A stretch of DNA of 64,000 nt from Ruegeria sp. SCSIO 43209 (GTDB lineage Bacteria > Pseudomonadota > Alphaproteobacteria > Rhodobacterales > Rhodobacteraceae). Positions 53,136 to 63,199 of this stretch are shown piece after piece. The position numbers and the translations under genes are program-made. Within the stretch, counting starts at the first letter, position 1. The number at the start of each line of letters is the position of its first letter. The notes under the pieces are model-generated. The model was given only the letters and a program-made list of their open reading frames with translations. It was not told the DNA's origin and searched no databases. The stretch is from assembly GCF_019904295.1 (NCBI RefSeq), contig NZ_CP065359.1, positions 1,141,001-1,205,000 on the forward strand, given 5' to 3'.

Positions 53136-54512
53136 ATGAAGGTCATCATATGCGGTGCCGGTCAAGTCGGCTGGCAGATTGCGCGTCACCTTTCGGGCGA
53201 ACTGAACGATGTGACGGTGGTCGACAACAATCCCGATCTGGTACGTCGCGCGACCGAGACGCTGGACGTGCAGGGGATCGCCGGTTTCGCCAGTTATCCG
53301 GATGTGCTGGATCGGGCAGGGGCGCGGGATGCCGATATGATCATCGCCGCGACCCATTCGGATGAGGTGAATATGGTCACCTGCCAGATGGCGCATTCGG
53401 TTTTTTCGATCCAGCGCAAGATCGCGCGTTTGCGGTCGAAATCCTATCTTGAAGCAATCCATTCCGATCTCTACCGCCGCGATCATCTGCCCATTGATGT
53501 AGTGATCAGCCCGGAACGCGAAGTTGCCGCCGCAGCGATGCGCCGTCTTTCGGCACCTTCTGCTTTCGATACCGAGATATTCATGGATGGAAAGGCGCAA
53601 CTGCTGGGCATTCGGGTCGAGGAAGACTGCCCAATCGTCAACACACCGCTGCGACAATTGACCGACCTGTTTTCCACGCTCAGCTCGATTGTGGTTGGTG
53701 TGCGCCGTGAAGGGACGCTGTTTGCGCCGGAATCCGAGGATCAGCTGTTTGTAGGCGACGAATGCTACGTCTTCACTAGCGTAAAAGACGTTGAACGTAC
53801 GATGGAGGTGTTCGGCAAGGCTCAGCGTAAGCAAGATCGTGTGGTGATCGTCGGCGGCGGTAATGTCGGGTTGGAAGTGGCCCGCACACTGGAAGAGCGC
53901 GAAAGCCGGGTGCGTGCCAAGATCATCGAGCGTGACCGCAAATGCGCCGAAATCGCTGCCGAGGCATTGGAGCGGACGATTGTTCTGAACGGCGACGGCC
54001 TAGATTCATCTTTGCTGAGCGAAGCAGGGATTGAGCGCGCCGACGCGATGTTGGCGGTCACGGATGACGATCGCACCAACATGCTGGCCGCGGTACGCGC
54101 CAAGGGAGAGGGTTGTCCACTGGCCATCGCCCTGATCAACGACCCCAGCATGGTCGCTTTGATGGGACCGCTGGGGATTGACGCATATATCAACCCGCGC
54201 GCCACCACTGTCAGTTCGATCCTGCGTCACATTCGGCACGGGCGCGTGCGTCAGGTGTATTCCATTGGAGATGCCGAGGCCGAGGTAATCGAGGCCGAAG
54301 TGCTATCAACCTCGCCCATGGCTGGACAAAAACTGCGCGACATCGATTTCCCAGAAGGCGTCCTGGTCGGCGCAGTACGCAAAGGTGACGAGGTTCTGCG
54401 CCCGACCGGCAGCCTGCGCATCGACGAGAAAGACGTGGTGGCGATCTTTGCAATGGCCAAAGACGTGCCCGAGGTTGAGCGTCTGATGCAGGTTTCAATC
54501 GATTTCTTCTGA
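53136..54512 (+). CDS. trkA: Trk potassium uptake protein TrkA
   Basis: TrkA is the cytoplasmic NAD-binding regulator of the TrkH potassium channel. The 458-residue protein has two RCK domains: the first with GAGQVGWQIA and TVVDNNPDL, the second with VIVGGGNVGLEVARTL, each followed by a C-terminal subdomain. It overlaps the trkH start by one base (TGATG), so they are coupled. Confidence 0.96.
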   Translation: MKVIICGAGQVGWQIARHLSGELNDVTVVDNNPDLVRRATETLDVQGIAGFASYPDVLDRAGARDADMIIAATHSDEVNMVTCQMAHSVFSIQRKIARLRSKSYLEAIHSDLYRRDHLPIDVVISPEREVAAAAMRRLSAPSAFDTEIFMDGKAQLLGIRVEEDCPIVNTPLRQLTDLFSTLSSIVVGVRREGTLFAPESEDQLFVGDECYVFTSVKDVERTMEVFGKAQRKQDRVVIVGGGNVGLEVARTLEERESRVRAKIIERDRKCAEIAAEALERTIVLNGDGLDSSLLSEAGIERADAMLAVTDDDRTNMLAAVRAKGEGCPLAIALINDPSMVALMGPLGIDAYINPRATTVSSILRHIRHGRVRQVYSIGDAEAEVIEAEVLSTSPMAGQKLRDIDFPEGVLVGAVRKGDEVLRPTGSLRIDEKDVVAIFAMAKDVPEVERLMQVSIDFF

Positions 54513-56053
54513 TGTTGCAAGCACGCGGACAGCAACGGATCGGAGTATTGCGGCGATTGCCGCTGCTGCTGATGATCTGGGGTATCGTGTCGCTGGCAAT
54601 GTGGATACCCGCAGTTTATGCGCTGGCGCTGGATGATCACGCCACCTCACGGTCATTCTTCTATTCCGGATTGCTGGGTGTTTTTGCGGTGTCGATCATA
54701 GCTCTGGCCATGTCGAACCGACGACCACGGCGGGGAACGCTTGGCCAATTGGCGGTTCTGCTGGCCGCCTTTACCGTACTGCCGATATTTCTTGCTATTC
54801 CGTTTCACGATGCGCTGGGGACAACCAGCTTCCTGAACGCTTATTTCGATATGGTCAGCGCGCTGACCACAACCGGCGCTGATCTGTTCCCCGATCCCGC
54901 ACGCCTTTCGGCGCCGTTGCACCTATGGCGCGCGTTGGTCGGTTGGATGGGCGGATTGCTGATGTGGATCTCGGCGGCCGCGATTCTGGCGCCCTTGTCG
55001 TTGGGCGGTTTCGAAGTCACAGCCCGGGGGCAACCGGGGCGTCCCGTCTCGGGCGTGGCACAGAGCGAGAAGTCCGATCCACGCGGCCATCTGATCCGCG
55101 TGTCGCGCACATTGGCACCCGTCTATGCGGGTTTGACAGCTGTGATCTGGATCCTGCTGTTGATCGCAGGTGAGCAAGGGCTTACTGCCGTGAGCCACGC
55201 GATGTCAGTGATTGCGACTTCCGGCATATCACCCGTCGGTGGATTGGAAGGATCGACCGCAGGAATCACTGGCGAGGCGATCCTGTTCCTGTTCCTGTTC
55301 TTTGCCCTGTCGCGGCTGACCTTTTCGACCGATACAGCGACCTCAGGGTATTCGCGGCTGGACAAAGACCCAGAATTTAGGATTGGCATCTTCATCGTGC
55401 TGGCGGTCGCTGTGCTGCTGTTCATCCGGTTTTTGGCTGGAACGGCCGAACTGAACATTGCCGTCGAAGTGCGGCAAGCACTTGGCGTTTTTTGGGGGTT
55501 CATGTTTACGGCGATGTCGTTTCTGACCACGGCCGGATTTGAAAGCGCCAACTGGAACGACGCGCAGCAATTGTCGGGCTTGAGCACACCGGGCCTGATT
55601 CTGATGGGGCTAGCCCTGGTCGGAGGAGGCGTGGCGACGACTGCGGGTGGGGTAAAGCTGTTGCGGGTTTTTGCGCTCTATCTGAATGGCAAGCGCGAGA
55701 TTGACCGATTGATCTATCCTTCTTCGGTCAGTGGAGAGGGTGGCGGCAACCGCCGCATTCAAAGCGACGGTGCCTTCATCGCCTGGATATTCCTGATGAT
55801 GTTCGCCCTGACGTTGGCCTTGTTCGATTTGTTGCTGGCCGTCATGGGCGTAGGTTTTGAACAGGCCATGCTGCTCAGCGTTGCCGCACTCAGCACCACG
55901 GGGCCGTTGATAGAATTGGCAACGGATGTGCCCATACGTCTGATTGATCTTTCCAGCGGGGCCAAGTTGACGGTCTGCGCGGCGATGGTGATCGGGCGGT
56001 TGGAAACTCTTGCTATCGTGGCGCTGATTACGCCAACGCTGTGGCGCGATTGA
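54512..56053 (+). CDS. trkH: Trk potassium uptake protein TrkH
   Basis: TrkH is the potassium-conducting membrane subunit. The 513-residue protein has about ten membrane segments and the P-loop filter regions: TTTGADLFPD, TSGISPVGG, TTAGFESANWND and the region near STTGPLI. It is preceded by trkA with a one-base overlap and followed by a terminator. Confidence 0.95.
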   Translation: MLQARGQQRIGVLRRLPLLLMIWGIVSLAMWIPAVYALALDDHATSRSFFYSGLLGVFAVSIIALAMSNRRPRRGTLGQLAVLLAAFTVLPIFLAIPFHDALGTTSFLNAYFDMVSALTTTGADLFPDPARLSAPLHLWRALVGWMGGLLMWISAAAILAPLSLGGFEVTARGQPGRPVSGVAQSEKSDPRGHLIRVSRTLAPVYAGLTAVIWILLLIAGEQGLTAVSHAMSVIATSGISPVGGLEGSTAGITGEAILFLFLFFALSRLTFSTDTATSGYSRLDKDPEFRIGIFIVLAVAVLLFIRFLAGTAELNIAVEVRQALGVFWGFMFTAMSFLTTAGFESANWNDAQQLSGLSTPGLILMGLALVGGGVATTAGGVKLLRVFALYLNGKREIDRLIYPSSVSGEGGGNRRIQSDGAFIAWIFLMMFALTLALFDLLLAVMGVGFEQAMLLSVAALSTTGPLIELATDVPIRLIDLSSGAKLTVCAAMVIGRLETLAIVALITPTLWRD

Positions 56054-56060
56054 CCCTGCG

Positions 56061-56090
56061 TCAGGCACCTGGTGTTACTGCCTGATTTTT
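56061..56090 (+). terminator. intrinsic terminator of trkAH
   Basis: Stem CAGGCA (56062-56067) and TGCCTG (56079-56084), with an 11-base loop, is followed by ATTTTT, 9 bases past the trkH stop. Confidence 0.72.
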
Positions 56091-56184
56091 CATCTGGAAT
56101 ATCTGTGCGCGGCACTCCATACTCTGCCGGAGGGAGCGCGTTGGTCCGCAGCGCGTAGCAAGAACAATGGCGAGATAACAAAAT

Positions 56185-56424
56185 ATGGCTTCGGACAGAC
56201 AGAATCTGCAGGACGCGTTCCTGAACAATGTACGGAAAGCAAAGGTCCCGGTCACAATATTCCTGATCAACGGTGTGAAATTGCAGGGTGTAATCACCTG
56301 GTTCGACAACTTCTGCGTGCTGCTGCGCCGCGACGGACAGTCGCAGTTGGTGTACAAGCATGCGATTTCGACCATCATGCCGTCACAGCCGATCAACCTG
56401 TATGAGGGCGAAGACGCCTCTTGA
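56185..56424 (+). CDS. hfq: RNA-binding protein Hfq
   Basis: Hfq is a hexameric RNA chaperone that helps sRNAs act on mRNAs. The 79-residue protein has both Sm motifs: [28 protein letters not shown] with the distal site and [25 protein letters not shown] with the proximal site. It has a very short tail. Its stop overlaps the hflX start (TGATG), so the two form an operon. Confidence 0.98.
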   Translation: MASDRQNLQDAFLNNVRKAKVPVTIFLINGVKLQGVITWFDNFCVLLRRDGQSQLVYKHAISTIMPSQPINLYEGEDAS

Positions 56425-57695
56425 TGGAACATGAGAGGGCGCACACCCGGGCTTGGGTGCTGCATCCCGAAATCAAATCAGATGAACAGCGCCGTGTCCC
56501 CGAACCAGCGCTGGAAGAGGCGGTGGCACTCGCTGCCGCTTTGCCCGATCTGGATGTGGTCGGTTCCGAAATAGTGCGCCTACCGCGCGCGCAGGCTGGT
56601 TTTCTGTTCGGCAGCGGCAAGATCGAGGAACTGGCCGAACGCCTCCACGACAATGAGATCGAGCTGGTTCTGATCGACGGGCCAGTGACTCCGGTTCAGC
56701 AGCGCAATCTGGAAAAAGCGTGGAAGGTCAAAATCCTCGACCGGACCGGTTTGATTCTGGAAATATTCAGCGACCGTGCGCGTACCCGCGAAGGTGTGCT
56801 GCAAGTTGAGATGGCCGCGCTTAGCTATCAGCGTACGCGACTGGTTCGGGCCTGGACCCACCTGGAACGTCAGCGCGGTGGCCTTGGGTTTGTGGGTGGT
56901 CCCGGTGAAACTCAGATCGAGGCCGACCGGCGTGCCATTGATGAACAACTGGTCCGCCTGCGCCGCCAATTGCAAAAAGTGGTGAAGACCCGCACCTTAC
57001 ACCGCGCAGCGCGCGCGAAGGTTCCATACCCGATTGTTGCACTTGTTGGCTATACAAACGCCGGGAAATCCACGCTGTTCAACAGCCTAACCGGGGCCGA
57101 GGTGATGGCAAAAGACATGCTGTTCGCCACGTTGGACCCAACCATGCGACGGGTTGAGCTGCCGGATGGCCCCGAGGTGATCCTGTCCGATACCGTGGGT
57201 TTCATCTCGAACCTGCCCACGGAACTGGTTGCGGCCTTCCGCGCCACGCTGGAAGAGGTTCTGGGGGCTGATCTGGTCGTGCATGTCCGCGATATCAGCC
57301 ACGAAGAAACCGAAGCACAGGCACGGGATGTTGAGGCGATCCTGAACTCTTTGGGTGTCGAGGACAGTCGCCCCCGGTTGGAGGTTTGGAACAAGATCGA
57401 CTTGCTGAGCCCGGAAGACCGCGAAGCCGCGCTTGCCCGGGCCGAGCGTGATCCGGCGATCTTTGCCATATCGGCCGTAACGGGCCAAGGTGTTGATCCA
57501 CTGCTGTCTGAAATCGCCACGATCCTGCAGGGCGCGCGGCATGAGACTATCCTGAAACTGGGCTTTGCCGATGGTGACAAACGCGCGTGGCTCTATCGTC
57601 AGGATGTGGTCAGGTCTGAAGATCAGACCGAAGCGGGGTTCGAGATCACGGTGCTCTGGACTGACAAGCAGGCGTCCCGCTTCGCGGCGTTCTAG
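56424..57695 (+). CDS. hflX: ribosome-splitting GTPase HflX
   Basis: HflX splits stalled ribosomes under stress. The 423-residue protein has the N-terminal HflX domain (AGFLFGSGKIEELAERL, RTREGVLQVEMAALSYQRTRL, LGFVGGPGETQIEADRR), then the G domain: GYTNAGKSTLFN (G1), DTVGFI (G3) and NKIDL (G4). The start ATG 56424 overlaps the hfq stop. The hfq-hflX pair is conserved in many proteobacteria. Confidence 0.97.
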   Translation: MEHERAHTRAWVLHPEIKSDEQRRVPEPALEEAVALAAALPDLDVVGSEIVRLPRAQAGFLFGSGKIEELAERLHDNEIELVLIDGPVTPVQQRNLEKAWKVKILDRTGLILEIFSDRARTREGVLQVEMAALSYQRTRLVRAWTHLERQRGGLGFVGGPGETQIEADRRAIDEQLVRLRRQLQKVVKTRTLHRAARAKVPYPIVALVGYTNAGKSTLFNSLTGAEVMAKDMLFATLDPTMRRVELPDGPEVILSDTVGFISNLPTELVAAFRATLEEVLGADLVVHVRDISHEETEAQARDVEAILNSLGVEDSRPRLEVWNKIDLLSPEDREAALARAERDPAIFAISAVTGQGVDPLLSEIATILQGARHETILKLGFADGDKRAWLYRQDVVRSEDQTEAGFEITVLWTDKQASRFAAF

Positions 57696-58087
57696 GTACC
57701 GTCTATCTGGCGCTGGTAATCCTCTGCATCGAACCACCCAAGCGATGATAGCACCTTGTTGTCCTTTGAAAGCTCCCACTCTTCCCAGCCGCGTGTAACG
57801 ACACGGTTGCCGGTCTCGGCGTGATGGCCTTCGAGGGTCCAGACAAAAATGGCATGCCCTCCGGCCCAACGCATCATATCGCAACGCACCTCAAGATCGG
57901 GGAATTCTGCATAGAACCCGCGGGCCATTTCAGCGATTTCGGCATGGCCGCGCAGGGGCTCACCGCGATTAATGCTGATCTGACCTTCGGGGGCGAAAAA
58001 ACCGGCGACCAAGTCGGGATCGCCCGAGCTCCAGGCGATGGCATAATCGCGTGCGAGATTGTTTAAGGTGTCTCGAAAGCTGCCCAT
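57692..58087 (-). CDS. SnoaL-like (NTF2 fold) protein
   Basis: The 131-residue protein has the SnoaL-like pattern: DYAIAWSSGDPDLVAGFFAPEG at the start, RGHAEIAEMARGFYAEFPDL, and strand-rich GGHAIFVWTLEGHHAETGNRV ending at GWFDAEDYQRQI. It binds or transforms a small ligand at most; function unknown. A GGGGGA ribosome site precedes ATG 58087. It converges with hflX, whose stop it overlaps by 4 bases. Confidence 0.82.
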   Translation of the reverse strand: MGSFRDTLNNLARDYAIAWSSGDPDLVAGFFAPEGQISINRGEPLRGHAEIAEMARGFYAEFPDLEVRCDMMRWAGGHAIFVWTLEGHHAETGNRVVTRGWEEWELSKDNKVLSSLGWFDAEDYQRQIDGT

Positions 58088-58190
58088 GCATTTTCCCCCT
58101 TCGTGCAATGCGACGGCCAGACGAGTTTAGGCGATAACGAAGGGGTGCGCCACGCGAGGTTCAAAAAGGGGCGGGGATTTGCCGATCAGA

Positions 58191-60653
58191 TCAGCGCGGG
58201 TTCAGGACGGTCACACCAACTGCCGCTGCTCGGGCAAGCCCGATATCCAGCGACATGGGGATGTATTCCCCGCGCCGCCATAGTTGGGCCTGATCGTCAT
58301 AATAGCGAGATAGGAAATGGCCTGACTGGCCAGTTGCGGTGATGAAAACCGAACTATCGGGGTCCGCAAAATCGTAGACGCCACGATAACCTGCGCCATG
58401 CACATTCTGGAACGGGTCCGGTCCTTCGCCTGACGTGCGCCCGCGCAGCAGTGTGTTATCGCCACCGCTGGTGGATTGGCGGATGTTGACGAAAAACCGC
58501 AGCACCGGAACCTGGCCCAGCGCAGGGTGGTCCTGGGTGGCCTGATGCGCATCGCCCCAGCGTAAAGATTCGAGTGCGGGGCCATAGCGCTCGGAAATCC
58601 AAATGATCGCGTCATCCAGGGCCAGTCGTGCCATGTCGGTGCAATTTTCAACGGGAGCGCTCTGAACCACGTCGCACCAGACCGAGGCACCGTCGATATC
58701 GCGATACACCCGTTCGATAAACAGCGGCTCGACATGCTTGTACTCGGCAGCCAGCGGACCAAGTTCGTCCGAGATCAGGCGGATTTGCAGCGCGCGCAAC
58801 CATGCGGCGTAGATCAGGGGTTCCGGCAGATGCTCGTTCATCTCACCGTTCCAGTTGGCCAGCAGATCCAGCGCGATTTGACGCTGCCGTTCGGGCGTGC
58901 CTTCGGGTGCCGACTCACCGGTAAACCAGAGGTCGGCGCCGATCAGAGGAAGCAGTGATCGCGCTGTAAAGCTAACCGTGTCCAACTGCGCTTCGATAAA
59001 ACTGTCACGCGTATGTACCTCGCGCGATTGCATCAGGCGTTCCCAGCGATTGACCCGCTGGGTGTCGCCCCACTCGTACGACACATGGCGGGGGAAGGGC
59101 CGGTCGATAATCTTGTTGTTGGTGTTACCCAGAACTCCGCCGACCGGGGCCACGAATTCAGGATTGTCTGAGTAGGGCAGGCGGCCCTGCCAACGGTTCC
59201 GTTCCAGCCAGCCGGGGGTGGGAATGCGGCCTCGGCTTTGATTGTTCAGATCGCGCCGGGGCATTGCGCCGACCAGTTTCATGCCGATCGTGTCTTTATC
59301 GACAAGCGACAAGTTTTGCGAAGGGGCAATATAGTCCTCGGCCGCGTCAATGGCGTCTCGAACTGAATCGGCATTCATCAGCGCCAAAGAGGCGCTCATG
59401 GATGTATCGCGGGGGCTAAGCGCGCTCCACGACAGAGACGCGACATGGCCCGGTGGTGTGATGGTTTCCAGATCATAATGCGTGCCCGGCAGAACCGGGC
59501 CATTCTCGGTCCAGCGCAGGGTCAGGGTAATTGGGGCGGCGTCTTTGATCTCGATAATCGAAGGGCGGGTCTGAAAGCGTTTGTAGCCGTCTGGAGTAAG
59601 GTATTCTTCGGGATTGTCGGGGTTCAGTTGTTCGATGTGAACGTCCTGATCGTCCAGATAGGAGGAGGTAAGGCCCCAACCCAAGCGCTCACTCCGTCCG
59701 GCTGAGATTGCCGGTACGCCTGGAATGGTTGCACCGATAACGCCGCCTTTGGCCAGTTCCAGCCGCGCCAGATACCAGATACCCGGGGCGGTGAGGCCCA
59801 GATGCGGATCGTTTGCCAGCAACGTGCCACCGCTGGCCGAGCGGGACGGCGCGGCGGTCCACGCGTTTGACGCACCTGCCAGCCCGCGCTGCGGGAAAGG
59901 CGACAGCGGCGTGTCGGGCATCGGGGTGCCTTGGGCATAGCGCGGAAGGTCTGGAAACAGATCAGCATACTCGGGCAGCGCGGCAATACCGGGACCGGGG
60001 ACGTCGGGCAGAATGTCGGCCAGCCGTGCGGGATTATCCAGCATCAGCGATGTGCGTGCGCGCAACACTTCATCAGCAAGATGGCCGGAAAGCTGAAGGC
60101 TCATCAGCTTGATAATCGCTACGCTGTCGCCCGGCTGCCATGGGGGAACGGGGGCGTTGAACAGGAACATCTCGGGGGCGCCACGTCCAAGCGCCTGTTC
60201 GTTGATCTCGGTAAGCCGAGCATTGATCCCTGCGGAATAAGCGCGAAGCGCGGCCTTGGTATAGTCGTCCTGAAACTCGACTGAGCGATGGGCGAGTCCG
60301 TAAAGATCGAAACGACGCAGTAATTTGTCGATGGCTACCGTGCGCTGGCCGAACACTTCGGACAAGCGGCCCTGTGCGGTCCGACGCAGAATGGTCATCT
60401 GCCACAGCCTGTCTTGTGCATGGGCATAGCCCAGACCAAAGAACACGTCCGGGTCGGACTGGCCCAGTATATGCGGCACATTTGCAGTGTCGCGAACGAT
60501 CTCGACAGGGGCAGTTATTCCTTCAACTTCAAGCGTTTGATTGTATTCAGGCAGGGATTGGCTGGCCAGAAAGTAGACCAACCCCACAGCAGCGATTGCC
60601 AGCAGGATCAGGCCTGTCGTAAGTCTCACCAGCCAGCGAAAAACCAGACCCAT
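58191..60653 (-). CDS. penicillin acylase family protein (Ntn hydrolase)
   Basis: The 820-residue precursor has an N-terminal membrane segment, then the alpha-subunit region (GLGYAHAQDRLWQMTILRR) and, at GASNAW (about residue 260), the serine that becomes the N-terminal nucleophile of the beta subunit after autocatalytic cleavage. GGTLLANDPHLGL follows, as in penicillin and acyl-homoserine-lactone acylases. The substrate cannot be told from sequence: beta-lactams, N-acyl-homoserine lactones or acyl-peptides are possible. It is transcribed alone. Confidence 0.9.
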   Translation of the reverse strand: MGLVFRWLVRLTTGLILLAIAAVGLVYFLASQSLPEYNQTLEVEGITAPVEIVRDTANVPHILGQSDPDVFFGLGYAHAQDRLWQMTILRRTAQGRLSEVFGQRTVAIDKLLRRFDLYGLAHRSVEFQDDYTKAALRAYSAGINARLTEINEQALGRGAPEMFLFNAPVPPWQPGDSVAIIKLMSLQLSGHLADEVLRARTSLMLDNPARLADILPDVPGPGIAALPEYADLFPDLPRYAQGTPMPDTPLSPFPQRGLAGASNAWTAAPSRSASGGTLLANDPHLGLTAPGIWYLARLELAKGGVIGATIPGVPAISAGRSERLGWGLTSSYLDDQDVHIEQLNPDNPEEYLTPDGYKRFQTRPSIIEIKDAAPITLTLRWTENGPVLPGTHYDLETITPPGHVASLSWSALSPRDTSMSASLALMNADSVRDAIDAAEDYIAPSQNLSLVDKDTIGMKLVGAMPRRDLNNQSRGRIPTPGWLERNRWQGRLPYSDNPEFVAPVGGVLGNTNNKIIDRPFPRHVSYEWGDTQRVNRWERLMQSREVHTRDSFIEAQLDTVSFTARSLLPLIGADLWFTGESAPEGTPERQRQIALDLLANWNGEMNEHLPEPLIYAAWLRALQIRLISDELGPLAAEYKHVEPLFIERVYRDIDGASVWCDVVQSAPVENCTDMARLALDDAIIWISERYGPALESLRWGDAHQATQDHPALGQVPVLRFFVNIRQSTSGGDNTLLRGRTSGEGPDPFQNVHGAGYRGVYDFADPDSSVFITATGQSGHFLSRYYDDQAQLWRRGEYIPMSLDIGLARAAAVGVTVLNPR

Positions 60654-60751
60654 CTGTCCCCCGAGAATTCTATGCGGTCATTTGCGCCAAGGTTACTGGA
60701 ACCTCCGCCCGACCGAAAGAGGAATGCCACTGGAATTTGTGGAAATCCGCG

Positions 60752-60789
60752 AAAACTCGGAGCCCCGCCACAAGATGTAGCGGGGCTCG
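60752..60789 (-). terminator. terminator of the SYLF lipoprotein gene
   Basis: On the minus strand a 9-base stem GAGCCCCGC (60789-60781) and GCGGGGCTC (60769-60761) is followed by CGAGTTTTCG. It lies 30 bases past the stop of the lipoprotein gene. Confidence 0.75.
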
Positions 60790-60818
60790 TCAGAGGGGGG
60801 AGGGTGGTATCTTGGGTC

Positions 60819-61391
60819 TTAGGGGATGATGCGCGTATATTTGGTGCCTTCGACCGTCGCGCCGAACTTCAGACCCGCTTGTCCAAAGACTGCGGCCAGC
60901 ACGGGTTTGCGCAACTGAGTGGTGTCGGTCGACAAGGATTCTCCGGTCGCGTCGACGACGTATCCGATATCTGCACCGGCCGTCCAACCGCTGGAGCGGC
61001 GGAAATCGTTCAAGGCCTCTTCGGTCATAAAGAACAGAACATGCGCATATTGCTGTGCGCCGATCTGCAGGCCCGCAGTACCGGAGATGGCGGAATAATA
61101 GTCGACCGTCGCGCCCTGAATACGCAGTGCACCCTGACCATAGGCGCCACCAAAGATAAATCCGGCATCTGTAATCAGTGGCATGACCAACATTCCGTTG
61201 GCCTTGTTGGCAATCTCAACGGTGTTGGGATACTTGCTGTACATCTCGTTCAGCGTCGCGTCGACGCGCGCGTCGAGTGTGACTGCGTTGGAGTTGCCAA
61301 CGCCGTTGCCGCAGGCGGCGGTCAGCGTCAGTCCGGCCATGCCAAAAGCAAAACCGCGACGGCTAAGTCGGGGGGAGTTTGAACTGCTCAT
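60819..61391 (-). CDS. twin-arginine lipoprotein with SYLF (YSC84-like) domain
   Basis: The 190-residue protein opens with SRRGFAFGMAGLTLTAACG: a twin-arginine motif, a hydrophobic stretch and a lipobox, so it should be exported by Tat and lipidated. The rest is a SYLF-type domain (VEIANKANGMLVMPLITDAGFIFGG and VDYYSAISGTAGLQIGAQQY), a lipid-binding or peptidoglycan-related domain. I chose ATG at 61391. A terminator follows. Confidence 0.85.
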   Translation of the reverse strand: MSSSNSPRLSRRGFAFGMAGLTLTAACGNGVGNSNAVTLDARVDATLNEMYSKYPNTVEIANKANGMLVMPLITDAGFIFGGAYGQGALRIQGATVDYYSAISGTAGLQIGAQQYAHVLFFMTEEALNDFRRSSGWTAGADIGYVVDATGESLSTDTTQLRKPVLAAVFGQAGLKFGATVEGTKYTRIIP

Positions 61392-61534
61392 GTTTCTCTG
61401 TCTCTGTGTATGTGCCTGAAATGTCGGGTGTTCCCGATCTTGTCTGCAAGAATACGCCGATTGCACCGGCCTGTCACGGGAAAGCTGTGCTGCGCACGCA
61501 GCAAATCGGCGAAAAATTGCGACAATCTGAGGTG

Positions 61535-63178
<1,644 letters not shown>

Positions 63179-63199
63179 TAGTCCCTGAAAGGCAAGGTA

